Shown here piece by piece: positions 1 to 8,897 of a DNA stretch of 24,654 nucleotides. A program made the position numbers and the translations under genes. The notes beneath the pieces were generated by a model. The model was not told the origin of the DNA. It ran no database searches and saw only the letters and a list, made by a program, of their open reading frames with translations. Origin of the DNA: Brachionus koreanus (lineage: Eukaryota > Rotifera > Eurotatoria > Ploima > Brachionidae); contig PJRA01000272.1 in NCBI GenBank assembly GCA_016987375.1, positions 900,310-924,963 of the forward strand. The letters run 5' to 3'. Position 1 is the first letter of the stretch. Every line of letters begins with the position of its first letter.

Positions 1-110
1 GATGACATGGGGAGAAGTAAGGGTGAAGGCAAAAGATCGACTTGAGTGGAAATCAAAAGTAATGACTCTATGCTCCAAAAGGAGTGAATAAGGAAAAAAA
101 AATGTATTCT
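1..110 (+). mobile_element. 3' end of a non-LTR (LINE-type) retrotransposon ORF
   Basis: Frame 2 is open from the window edge to a TAA at 89-91. It encodes a tail with the pattern TWGEVRVKAKDRLEW followed by a short stretch and LCSKRSE. The arrangement T-W-x(5-7)-A-x-D-R-x-x-W-x(6-8)-L-C is typical of the extreme C-terminus of LINE reverse-transcriptase proteins, downstream of the RT domain. An A-rich run follows the stop, as at LINE 3' ends. Only about 30 residues are inside the window, so the clade cannot be named. It lies tail-to-tail with TRMT10A. The call rests on remembered family pattern, not on a search. Confidence 0.6.
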
Positions 111-448
111 AAAACTCTTTATTTGATTATATATAAATATAATAAACTCTTTATAAATAAATATAAATACAGTTTATTACAGTAAATTATTTTTTTGAAA
201 AATAAAGAAATAAAATTTTAAAAAGATGCAAAATTTTAAGTTGAGCACAAATTTTTATAAAATTAAAAAATTTATTTTGCCTAATAAATTGGACTTTTTT
301 GTTGGTCATATTAAATAACGTAAAATGATGTTGTTTACCTGTTCTACCGTTTGATTGCAACACTGTAGTAAAAATAAAAACAAATACTTTAAGCAATAAA
401 ATTTATTTTGCTTTGGACAGATTAATTTTAAAAAAATTATTTAAAAAA
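111..448. other. AT-rich spacer between LINE tail and TRMT10A
   Basis: Very AT-rich sequence with short A and T runs. A 69-codon minus-strand open frame at 187-396 has biased composition and no recognisable motif, so it is not called. The stretch probably holds the LINE 3' UTR and the distal 3' flank of TRMT10A. Confidence 0.5.
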
Positions 449-454
449 TTTATT
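449..454 (-). terminator. Candidate poly(A) signal of TRMT10A
   Basis: AATAAA on the minus strand, about 40 nt after the TRMT10A stop codon. Such hexamers are common by chance in DNA this AT-rich, so position is the main support. Confidence 0.45.
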
Positions 455-494
455 CTAAATGTTTCACTTTCCTATGATTGCATTACACACCGCT

Positions 495-1481
495 TTAATT
501 AGCAACTGTTTTCTCTTCGTTTTCTAAATTAAAATTTTTATCGTCTTTTTTTGGTTCATTCGATTCTATTTTTTTGACTTTTTTTGACAGAGAATTTTCA
601 TTATCACTGTCACTTTTATCGGTTTCTTCGTCTTCGTTGTCCAACAACTCAGCCTTTTTTCTTTTTGGCAAAGTGCTAACAAAAGCAGTTTTCCAATCTT
701 TGCATTCGGTATATTTACAAATTATTTGAAAAACTTGATTAACAGTCAAAACTGGACGACTATTCATCTGAATAAATTTACCAATGGGTAAACGACAGTG
801 AGATATTTGATTTTGTTGAGCCATATTAAAAGTTAAAAGCTTGTGATGGTTATGATCAACCAAACCGCCAATTATATACACTTTATTATCGTCGAATTCT
901 TGGATTTCATTAGGCGAATCACTAGTCAAATAAACAATATTCTGTTTAGGTATTTCGTCGAAAACTTGCAAATAATTTGTATTATGTATATATGCATCCC
1001 AATTTGCCAAGCCTGATCTTTCCAATAGTTCTCTGGTCCTGTTCGAACAGCTAGTCATATAAAATTGTAAAGGAGCTTCCATGCGTCTATTAGCTGCATA
1101 ACAATAAGTTAATTGTTTGCAAAGATGATTTATATCTGAGTAGTTCATTAGACTTTCAAAAGAACAGTCGATAGCTATTTTTAGTTTGTTTGGCGAGTTG
1201 GCCATAAGATTTTTTTTTAAATCTTTTCGTTTTATTTCCAGCTTTTCACCGTTCATTTTTTCAACAACAGCATAATTTTGCTTACCCTTGGCTCTGCGGA
1301 TTTCTCGTTCTTTTTTACGCTTTTCGGCTCTATTTTGCAAAGCCCTTTCCAATCGTTTAAGCTTTTTTTCTTGGTTTCTAGATAGCGGTTTTTTAAACTC
1401 TATATTAGAATTTAAATCAACGCTTAATTCACTTTTCAATTCTTCTTTAGCTATTTCTGCTGTATCAACAACTGGGTCCAT
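495..1481 (-). CDS. TRMT10A: tRNA (guanine-9-N1)-methyltransferase, Trm10 family
   Basis: Intronless 328-residue protein. Trm10/TRMT10 enzymes are SPOUT-fold, AdoMet-dependent methyltransferases that make m1G at position 9 of tRNAs in the nucleus and cytosol. Residues 33-90 form a Lys/Arg/Glu-rich basic helix region (tRNA binding in the family). The SPOUT domain spans about residues 98-275, with IDCSFE near 104-109, VYLTSDS near 183-189, the hallmark GGLVDHNHHK at 205-214 (Asp209 corresponds to the conserved catalytic-site Asp), LPIGKFI at 231-237 and the VLTVNQVFQI helix. The tail after 275 is acidic then basic, as in animal TRMT10A. The start is the first in-frame ATG, with a 3' splice-like acceptor 24 nt upstream. 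It lies 246 nt downstream of RNF217 on the same strand. A TRMT10B assignment is less likely from the tail and the intact SPOUT core. Confidence 0.95.
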   Translation of the reverse strand: MDPVVDTAEIAKEELKSELSVDLNSNIEFKKPLSRNQEKKLKRLERALQNRAEKRKKEREIRRAKGKQNYAVVEKMNGEKLEIKRKDLKKNLMANSPNKLKIAIDCSFESLMNYSDINHLCKQLTYCYAANRRMEAPLQFYMTSCSNRTRELLERSGLANWDAYIHNTNYLQVFDEIPKQNIVYLTSDSPNEIQEFDDNKVYIIGGLVDHNHHKLLTFNMAQQNQISHCRLPIGKFIQMNSRPVLTVNQVFQIICKYTECKDWKTAFVSTLPKRKKAELLDNEDEETDKSDSDNENSLSKKVKKIESNEPKKDDKNFNLENEEKTVAN

Positions 1482-1505
1482 TGTTATTAAAAAATAAATT
1501 AAAAT

Positions 1506-1507
1506 CT
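1506..1507 (-). promoter_or_regulatory. 3' splice acceptor upstream of the TRMT10A start
   Basis: On the minus strand a T-rich tract (TTTTTTCTTTAAG) ends in AG 24 nt before the ATG. It could close a 5'-UTR intron or accept a trans-spliced leader. Which of the two cannot be told from sequence alone. Confidence 0.4.
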
Positions 1508-1602
1508 TAAAGAAAAAATATATTTGAATTTAACAAAAAAATTTACTGAAAAAATAAACACTTTTTAATGAAAATGAGATGTGAATAATTTTTTTCTTAA
1601 AT

Positions 1603-1608
1603 TTTATT
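1603..1608 (-). terminator. Candidate poly(A) signal of RNF217
   Basis: AATAAA on the minus strand about 120 nt after the RNF217 stop, in the 246-nt RNF217-TRMT10A spacer. The context is A-rich, so chance occurrence is possible. Confidence 0.35.
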
Positions 1609-1727
1609 TTTCAAATTTAAATCAAAGTGTATGTGAGTATTTTTTTTTTACAATATTTAACTCAATATTTGCATTTGTGCAAATTTAATTAAAAATTTAA
1701 AAAAATTGCATTATTATATTTAAATTT

Positions 1728-4700
1728 TTAATTGTCCATATCAAGACCATAATTAAATGTTCTTTCTTTCTCGATATTATCTGAATAAAATTTGCTCAAA
1801 TTTGGATTCATTTTTAAAATGAATCCATCATGATCTAAATTTTTGCTTGATAAGTTTAAAGATTTTTTTTTAGCTTTTCGCTTTAGTTTTGAATATTTGT
1901 AGAGCTTGTAGGAACCATAAACCGGCAATGCAACAGTACTAACAGCAACCACACCGATTCCAACTACCAAACCAAATGCAATTACAAAAGGACTAGCGGC
2001 TATTTTAGCACCTAGAATTGAACCTCTTATTGCCTTTCTTTTTAATGGTTTATCTGGATAGAGCTTGTTTTTGCATCCGAGAACACTTAGTTTACTGTAA
2101 TGATCTCCTAAATGGAAAAACAACATTACTTCAATTTTTAAAAATTTGATTCAACTTACCAATAAACTTAACACTTCGAAATCGTTTACCACATGAATAG
2201 CAAAATCCACTTTAATAAAATAAAAGAAAAAAAACTGATTAATATTTAGAAAATTATGTTCTTTTTTAAAAAATCTGGTTAATTCATAATATTTAAAAAT
2301 TTAGGATTTTTGAATCATTTTTAGTTTAAGATAATTTTAATTTACCCAATTATATTTAAAATTTTTAAACCAAAATTTTAATTTAAAATTTTTGATTTAA
2401 GTACTTTTGTGAAGTTTTTTAAGAATTTTAAATAATTGTTCAGAAAGATATCTGATCATTAAATAAGTTCTGCTACATTAATTATTAATAGATGGTATTT
2501 TACTTACTTTAGTTTTTTATTCAAATTTTAGAAATAGTTGTTGTTAAAATCAAAAGCAAATTGAATTAAAATATTATTTTGAATAATTAAAATAAACTAT
2601 TTTAAAATATACTTAAAAAAATATTGAAACGAAAAAAGTGCAATATATTTTACTTCAATTTATAAAAAGCTTTCGCAAATTATAGTCATACTAAATTCAA
2701 AAAAAAACTTTAAAGCTAAACCATTTTTTAAAATTCATTCTTTTTTAAAAACAGGAAAAAAATTTAGAAAAATTTATTTAATAAATAACTTGACTTAAAT
2801 GAAAATTTACATTTCTATATCTGAATTTTGATTAATACTAAAAGAACGCTCTAAACGAAAAATTTAAAGCATAAATATATTTTTTCTGGCTTCATTCTTA
2901 AATTCATTCTTAGCAATTCAATTTTTTGAAACATTAAACTGTGCACGAGCATGGACTAATTTTCGAAAACAAACCAAAACCCAAATAATTTAGTTTTACA
3001 AATCAGGAGTCAATCGAAAATTCATTTTCAAATTCTAAAAGATTAACTGTTGTTGAGCTCATGTTCAAAGACCATTTTACACTAATTTGAGTTAAAAAGT
3101 AAAGAAATAAAAAAGGATATAATTTTAAAAAATTAGAAATTATTTTACTGAAAAAGCTATTTTTATCTTTTAATATCATCGTGTAGAAAAAAAATGGCAC
3201 AAAAGTTCGTTCCTTTATCGTTGGCTAGATATTATAGAAAATGATAATACCTTCAAAGAAGTGGTAAACAAAAAAACAAAAGAGAAAACAAAGAAGTGGT
3301 AGACCTAACCTAGACTAAAATAGCGACGAAACTAATGGTGACTTAAAGCCTATTTCAATTATAAATCATTCGCAAAGAAAGGTAACTAGAAAGTTTAATT
3401 GCCGCTATACCTATATCGGAAAGATTTTAAAAAAGTATACAAACATCAAAAAAGTATAAAAAACACAAGAGACCTCATTTAAATGCATACCAAGAGAAGG
3501 CAGCAAGACCAAAATGTTGTCGAATGCTTTTAAAATATAGCAGATATATCTGCTATAAATATAAATACATTAAAAAAGCATTAAAATGATAAAGCATTAA
3601 AAATTTGTTATTGGACTCGAAGAAACTTGCCAAATATAATGATAGTTTTTTTTACTGCTATATTAAAAAATTTGGAAAATATGAAGATTGTTTAGAGCAG
3701 CTAAACCTTATTACTGAGTATGACTCAAGTGGAAGGGTCACAAAACGGAAATTTGTTTCAGATTTACAAAGCGATTCTGAGTCAGAAAGTAATTTAATTT
3801 TCGAAAACGAATTTTTAAAAAAAAAAATTTATGAGTTTGAAAATCAGATAATTTTGCTTAATGAAATGTTGAATAAAAAAAAAAAGAAATAGAAAATTTG
3901 GAATTTAAAATTGATCAATTAAAAAATAATTTTAATGATTGTGAAATAGATAAGTTAAAAAAGTTTTCTTTAAATTTTTTGAGTAATTTTGGCAGCATTA
4001 ATGATATTGATTTTCTTATGTATCAGTTTAATGGTGAGGAAGGTGACCTAACTCATTTGAGCTCAAAATATCCGAGTATTAAAATAAAATGTTTGTTTAA
4101 AAAAGAAATTGAGTTTTTACTAGATAATAGTAACATAAGTGCAACATCTGTTTTTCGGAAAGTTATGTCTTTTTTTATTCCATCAATTAATGATTGGGCT
4201 ATCAGAAACGCTGAAAAAATGTTAAGTGAATACAATGATAATATTCTTGCTGCAACAGATTTTATCTCCGAAAAGAGACCAAACTTAACTTTAAGTTTAG
4301 TTAGGAGTACACTTCGGCAAATTTGCGCAGAGGCAAGAAGAACTTTAAAATTATCTTCAAATGGTGAATAAACTACTATTATAGTCTCTTTTATAGAAAA
4401 TAAATCTCATTTTTCCTTTTTGTTTTTTTTGTTAATGATGTTTAAATTATGATTACACTTGGCTGATTTTGTTAAATTTTTATATAAATGTATATTTCAT
4501 TTCTAATTTTAAAAATATGTTAAAACTAAACTTATTTTTATTTTTATTTTGTATATTAATTAACTTAATTTTGTATTTGTTGCTATTATACTTAAACTTT
4601 TACATATTTAAAATCATAGTTTTTGTAGTCTATACTTAAATATATTGTATTTTCCCGCTAATATTTATACTAAATTTGTAAACAATTTAAATTTGTAAAT

Positions 4701-6702
4701 AAAAAATTAATGAATAATTTTATTTTAATTTGAAAAAAAAAATAATTAAAAAACGATGAAATTTTTAGTTTTCATCGATGAAACATTATGAAATTGCTCA
4801 CTCCTCATCGATGAAAACTTGATGATTTTTTTTTTTCATTGATGCATCATCAAATTCGAATTGACTGGGTATGAATTTAAAATTTATGATTAATCTTATT
4901 TCACTCTAGGTAACACCGTGGTGTCAGAGAATTATATTTAATAGCAGTAACGTGAAAAGATGTTAAAGAATTTTAAGAAAAATTAATGTTCTGGTTTGCT
5001 ATTTCACCACGCGAACCATGTTTTGTACCTAACGAAAATATATGGTTTGTTGCTAAATAAGTGAATCCAGCAAGCGTATTGAAGATTTTTGGGGAAATTT
5101 GAAAGCTAAAGTTTATCTTAGGCAACTCGAAAACAAAATTCACGCTTGCCTGAGCAATATCGACCCAAAAATTGTACAAGAGCATGCCAAGAGTGTTCGC
5201 TCTAGGCTCGATATCATACGTCGTCAAGTGATATTATTTTTTCAAAATAGGAAGGTTCAGTGAATAATTTTATGATTAAATAAAAAAATTTTTATAATAA
5301 AATTAATTTTGTGCCAGTATATTATAAGAAAATTTATAAATATATAAAGTTTGATTAGTAATAAAAAATGTATGTAATGGCCAAAAGAACGTAAGATTTC
5401 ATAAGAAGTACTATTTGTTAATTTAATCATTGAAAGCAAATGCAAACAAAATTAAATTTACTTGAGATAAACATATAAAATAACAAGTTAATTAAGCTCT
5501 ATTAAAATATTCATGAATAGATACCTGTGACAATTTGAACATATCATATGATCGCATCCTTTGGTTCGTTGTATATATATTTTGCATTTTGGACAAATTT
5601 GTGCATTTTGTTGTCCGTAGTGGACCTCTTTCGCCCAATATTTTAGCATACGATCTCCTTTTTTGAACTCAGAGCAGCTGATTCCTTCATGCCAAGGAGC
5701 ATGACATTGAAAGCACCAAATTAACTGGCATTTTGTGCACTGACACTTTGTTAATGATTTAGACTTGCTTTTCGAGTTTTTGTGAGACGTATTTGTCAAA
5801 AGTTGTATAGAATTGATGTCCAAAACATGAGAACATCGAGGACATGTTTTCATATTCGAATTTTTATTCGCATTTACTAAAAGACTTGAGTATAGATCAT
5901 ATATTTTAGCATCGAACTTGAGCATTCTTTCACAAATTTCATCCTTTTGAATTAGCTTTTTGCATTTATCATTCAAGCATTCAATGCTTAAATTTCCGCA
6001 AGATTCTTTAATTTTGTTTTGTATGTACATATTTATACAGTTATTACATGATTTGAAGCCGCAACATTGCCGTTCATTGACCAAACAAAAATCGAAGCAA
6101 ATTTCACATTCAATACGTGATAGCAGTGTTTTTTCATAAAATCCAGTATTTAATAGATTATCATCATCTAAATCCAGTAAATTTTGAAAATCCATCTCAG
6201 AATCTGAATCAATTAAGTGTCTGATAAAAAATTCCAAAGTTGTTTGCGAGTTATCGTCTGCTTTAGATCTCAAATCTAAATTGCTATCCAGTTGAGCTTC
6301 TAAATAATTTTTTGAATGTTCAATAAATGAATCATCATTTTCTGATTCGTAATCTGAAGATTCAATATTGGGAATTATTATTGATCCTTCAAATTTTATC
6401 TTTTTATCTTTATTTTCAAAGACAAGTTGTTTATAAGAAGTCTTTTTTGGTCTTTCGGAAAGACTTCGTTCTAAAATATTCTTTTGAATTTTTTGAGCTT
6501 CTGGATGCTTTGCTAGTTGAAATTGGTTCATTGATTTATTTTCAAACGAACGATGACCCTTTAAGGATACACTTCGCTGGAGTCTTCTACAGTCTGTGAA
6601 CATTGTTTCCATTCCTTCAGTGCTTTTCTTATTTCCTAAAATATTGTTACTTAGTCGCCATGCTAGAACTTTTTTATTTCTATTCGAACTATTCTCTTGC
6701 AT
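1728..6702 (-). CDS. RNF217: RING-IBR-RING (RBR) E3 ubiquitin ligase with C-terminal membrane segment
   Basis: Three exons join in phase: 6702-5525, 2209-2160 and 2107-1728, giving 535 residues. RBR ligases take ubiquitin from E2 onto a RING2 cysteine before passing it to substrate. Residues 1-190 are low-complexity and acidic/Ser-rich. RING1 spans Cys199 to about Cys247, the IBR about Cys287 to Cys343 (CPRC then CFQCHAPWHEG), and RING2 starts at Cys370 (CPKC) with the probable catalytic Cys383 in KGCDHM. Exon 2 supplies the remaining RING2 ligands (FCYSCGKRFR). Exon 3 begins GDHYSKLSVLGCK, a conserved RNF217 junction, and carries a hydrophobic Gly/Val-rich segment followed by a Lys-rich tail, implying membrane anchoring. 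Intron 1 is 3.3 kb, while intron 2 is 52 nt. RNF144 or RNF19 relatives are the alternatives; the post-RING2 sequence favours RNF217. Confidence 0.93.
2210..3173 (-). other. RNF217 intron 1, distal part, nothing recognised
   Basis: About 960 nt of AT-rich intron just upstream (gene sense) of exon 2. Homopolymer-rich, with no open frame that looks coding on either strand. The 65-codon minus frame at 3003-3200 lies beyond the end of this stretch and appears to be a chance frame. Confidence 0.5.
3254..3301 (+). repeat. 13-bp direct repeat, two copies
   Basis: CAAAGAAGTGGTA occurs at 3254-3266 and again at 3289-3301, a 35-bp period. The copies lie inside the first frame-broken coding-like stretch and could be a local duplication. 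Confidence 0.6.
3536..3557. repeat. 22-bp perfect palindrome
   Basis: TATAGCAGATA followed by its exact reverse complement, with no spacer. It lies about 40 bp before the open frame at 3599. It could be a binding site or a transposon footprint. Confidence 0.8.
3599..4371 (+). pseudogene. Unknown coiled-coil protein ORF split by one frameshift, nested in an RNF217 intron
   Basis: Two overlapping-by-sense open frames, 3599-3892 and 3898-4371, become one continuous frame if a single base is added in the 11-A run at 3875-3885. The joined product is about 255 residues. It has an Asp/Ser-rich patch (QSDSESES), a leucine-rich coiled coil across the frameshift (FLKKKIYEFENQIILLNEML), then a helical C-terminal region with SINDWAIRNAEKMLSEYND and LVRSTLRQICAEARRTLK. 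The second half weakly resembles a CUE/UBA-like helical fold by eye only. There is no in-frame ATG upstream: a TAA precedes at 3590-3592. It may be a pseudogene, a real gene with an assembly error in the homopolymer plus an unseen 5' exon, or a slippage-dependent frame. AATAAA follows the stop. Confidence 0.45.
4399..4404 (+). terminator. Candidate poly(A) signal after the nested ORF
   Basis: AATAAA 27 nt after the plus-strand stop at 4369-4371, a normal distance for a transcribed gene. By-chance occurrence is likely enough here to keep confidence low. Confidence 0.35.
4768..4818. repeat. Hairpin with 14-bp perfect inverted arms
   Basis: GTTTTCATCGATGA at 4768-4781 is the exact reverse complement of 4805-4818, with a 23-nt loop. 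Weaker complementarity continues outward (GATGAAAT versus TTTTCATTG), so an imperfect hairpin may extend over about 4754-4845. It lies upstream of the Tc1/mariner-like fragment and may be a terminal or subterminal part of a mobile element. Confidence 0.65.
4914..4926 (+). repeat. Possible relic of a piggyBac-like terminus
   Basis: CACCGTGGTGTCA differs at one base from CACCGCGGTGTCA at 15427-15439, the tip region of the piggyBac-like element near 15.4 kb. The bases before it (CACTCTAG) loosely resemble the CCCTCTAC of that terminus. This suggests a second, degraded end of the same family. Confidence 0.3.
4992..5263 (+). pseudogene. Tc1/mariner-type transposase, C-terminal fragment, inactivated
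   Basis: The clearest part is 5063-5263: KRIEDFWGNLKAKVY, then a helical tail with SNIDPKIVQEHAKSVRSRL and a stop at 5261-5263. The (P)IEDFWG-x-L-x-x-K-V-Y signature precedes the C-terminal helices in Tc1-like DDE transposases, just around the last catalytic acidic residue region. Upstream, 4992-5060 reads in another frame (FVPNENIWFVAK then a stop), and the expected NPA motif lies one frame off from IEDFWG. At least one frameshift and one stop therefore separate the pieces. The N-terminal DNA-binding half is absent. It lies inside the RNF217 intron on the opposite strand and is a dead copy. Confidence 0.7.
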
Positions 6703-8196
6703 TCTAAAAATTAGAAAAACAAATTTTACCTTTTAGATTTTTATTTTTATTTTATAAAATGTTATTTTTTTGTTAATTTCTTGAAATTATTTAATGCTTA
6801 AATTTGAGTCGAATTCTTTTTAAGCAATAATGAATAAGAAAAACTTTTGTGACTAATATTTTTTAAAGTATAATTATATACATTATTTTAAACCGTTTTT
6901 CATTACGAAATTCAATTCTAAAGTAATTGATGATTTTTTCCAATTTTCGATGACAAACAAAAATATTTAAAAATTTATATCTAAATATTTTTTGCATGAT
7001 ATTAATAAAAATAATAATTATAATTTAACTAAAAAAAGTTAATTTTTTATGAACAAATTACCAAATTTTAAAAAATATTTTAATATCTATTCATAAATTA
7101 GGTTTTTCATTAAATGACAGTTAATTTAGTTAGCATAATTTAAAGAAAATTTATTTTAAAAATTTTTTCCCAGTTTTAAAAAAAAATCAGCATATTTTTA
7201 CTAAAAATTTATATTTTTTGAGTAAAATAATATTATAACTTTGGTTAATTTTTCTTAAATCAGCTAAATTAATTATGAAAGAAAAAGAGAAGGAGAAAGT
7301 AATTTTAATTTAAAAAGAAAAAATCTGAATTTTAAATTCTCAAAAAAATCACGTCTATATAGAAATATTGCTTACTTTAGTAAAATCTAATTTCAAGCAT
7401 TTTTTGATGCTTTCAGAAATATTTTCTAATAAATAAATAAACGAAAATTTTCAAAACAATATTAGAAACATTTAGTTTCATTTAAGCCTTCAGGGTTTAT
7501 AATAGTGGCATATAAGGTGACAAAAATAGAGCTTACTTAAATTCGATACATTAATTAGCATAATATGCTAAAATTAAAGTTTTGTGTATTTTATTTATGC
7601 TTGCTGAAACATTTGAGGTTATAAATACATATTAACGATTTATTTAAAATTATAATAATTTTTAAATATTTTTATCATTTTAATTTTCTCACTTCAAAAA
7701 ATTTTTCCGAATGCATTTGAATAATTTAAAAGAATATATTAAGAAAAAATTAATGCTTGAAAATTTATTTTTCTAGTTATTTAATTTAGTAATTTTTTGA
7801 TAAATTTTTAAAAATTTAATTTTTCAAAAAGAGAATTTACTTTCAAATCAATTTTAAAGTATATTTTAAGCTAAAAAATTAATAACGAAGACAATTTTGA
7901 TAAATTCTTTAGTTTTGTGTTAAATAAAATAAAAGACTTTTATATTTAAGTCTATTTAAACTCATTCTTGAATATGTATACACCATTAATTCTTGTTAAA
8001 CTATGCATTCCTGCTCTTTTATTTCTCATGCTCATCTTATTCAATCAAGGTGTTTATACATGTTGAGACTTAATTCTGAATTAAAAGTAAAACAAAAATT
8101 TAATATAAAATCAAGAAATTTTTTAATCATAAAGAAACTTTTGTTACTTCGAAAATTTTTTTCAATTATAATTCATTCACACAATTTTCATTTTTT
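6703..8196. promoter_or_regulatory. Divergent intergenic region between RNF217 and ZNF706
   Basis: About 1.5 kb of strongly AT-rich DNA between two genes transcribed away from each other, so it must hold both promoters. An acceptor-like TTTTTAG ends at 6704, one base before the RNF217 ATG. TTAGCATA-A-TATGCTAA at 7555-7571 is an 8-bp-arm inverted repeat, the most ordered motif in the stretch. No coding-like frame was seen; the 72-codon frame at 8003-8221 runs into the ZNF706 start and looks spurious. Core promoter elements cannot be picked out. Confidence 0.5.
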
Positions 8197-8198
8197 AG
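8197..8198 (+). promoter_or_regulatory. 3' splice acceptor upstream of the ZNF706 start
   Basis: TTTTCATTTTTTAG ends 24 nt before the ATG at 8223. This is the same spacing as at TRMT10A. It fits a 5'-UTR intron or a trans-splicing site. Confidence 0.4.
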
Positions 8199-8222
8199 TT
8201 CAATCGTTTAGATTCGATTGAA

Positions 8223-8500
8223 ATGGCTAGAGGTTTGCAGAAAATTCAGTCGCAACAAAAAAATCAATCCAAACAGGCTGACAAAAAGTCTGCACATGAT
8301 AATAAAAAGAGCGCTCAGGCAGGTCTGCAATATCAGTGCGTAGTGTGTAAGGTATAATCATAATGTCTTTGTGTAGAAAAACGAAATTAAATTTCTTTTC
8401 ATAGGCTCAGATGCCTGATCCGAAAACATACAAGCAGCATTTTGAAAGCAAGCATCCAAAAGCTCCTATGCCCGATGAGCTAAAAGAAGTCGTTGCATAA
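8223..8500 (+). CDS. ZNF706: ZNF706-like small C2H2 zinc-finger protein
   Basis: Two exons, 8223-8351 and 8405-8500, with a 53-nt GT-AG intron in phase 0, give 74 residues; the human protein is about 76. The N-terminal half is the 4F5/SERF-like Lys/Gln-rich segment starting MARGLQKIQSQQKN. The C-terminal half is a single C2H2 finger with Cys39, Cys42, His55 and His60 and the conserved MPDPKTYKQHFESKHPK. In vertebrates ZNF706 is a small nuclear/cytosolic protein linked to translational repression of pluripotency factors and to amyloid-modulating SERF behaviour; function here is inferred from family only. Conservation is near full-length. It lies 397 nt before SNX17 on the same strand. Confidence 0.95.
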
Positions 8501-8557
8501 GACACGGGAAAATTTAATTATAAAATATCTAAATCTACCATTTTAAATATATTTTTA

Positions 8558-8563
8558 AATAAA
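8558..8563 (+). terminator. Poly(A) signal of ZNF706
   Basis: AATAAA 58 nt after the stop codon, well before the SNX17 start at 8898. Confidence 0.55.
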
Positions 8564-8796
8564 GTCAAAACATAAAGATGTTGCAAAACCTTATTTTTTT
8601 TTTGCTTTAAACTTATTATGTAAATATATATTTTTTATCAGCAAAAAAAGTCTAATTAATTATCTTTATTTAAAAGAGATAAATAATAAAAAAAATTTGG
8701 CGTACCTTTTAGTGATACAAAAATATTTTAAATCTTAAACGTTGTGACGATTAAATAGAAACGAATTTGCTTAGAAGATTTACTTGGCTCAATTTG

Positions 8797-8818
8797 AAAT
8801 TTCAAAATTTTGAAATTT
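8797..8818. repeat. 22-bp perfect palindrome upstream of SNX17
   Basis: AAATTTCAAAA followed by its exact reverse complement, ending 79 nt before the SNX17 ATG. It could be a promoter element, but a palindrome made largely of A/T is less surprising here than in balanced DNA. Confidence 0.7.
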
Positions 8819-8897
8819 TTATGCTAATTTTTGCAAGCTTGTGTCGCCAACAACAATATCAACGCATGCTCTTCTGATTATTTCCATTCCAATTGAA

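Larger units (their letters stand above)
3174..3589 (+). pseudogene. Frame-broken coding-like segment, family unknown
   Basis: Three consecutive plus-strand stretches read like protein in different frames. The first is 3174-3302 (with WHKSSFLYRWLDIIEND). The second runs about 3325-3464 (with NGDLKPISIINHSQRKV and FNCRYTYIGK). The third runs about 3460-3589 (with KRPHLNAYQEKAARPKCC). Composition is mixed and non-repetitive, unlike translated intron noise nearby. They precede the longer open frames at 3599-4371 in the same orientation, so all may derive from one decayed gene. They lie inside the large RNF217 intron on the opposite strand. The family is not recognised; exons of a real nested gene with unseen introns remain possible. 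Confidence 0.35.

Noticed and set aside
187..396. 69-codon minus-strand ORF
   Set aside because: Low-complexity, Phe/Lys/Ile-rich, no motif, located in a 3' flank; typical chance frame in AT-rich DNA.
5257..5445. 62-codon minus ORF in the RNF217 intron
   Set aside because: Biased Ile/Phe/Leu composition, no motif, next to the transposase tail; chance frame.
8003..8221. 72-codon plus-strand ORF before ZNF706
   Set aside because: It runs across the ZNF706 acceptor and 5' UTR, has no motif, and is not needed for ZNF706, whose start is fixed by near-identity to known family N-termini.
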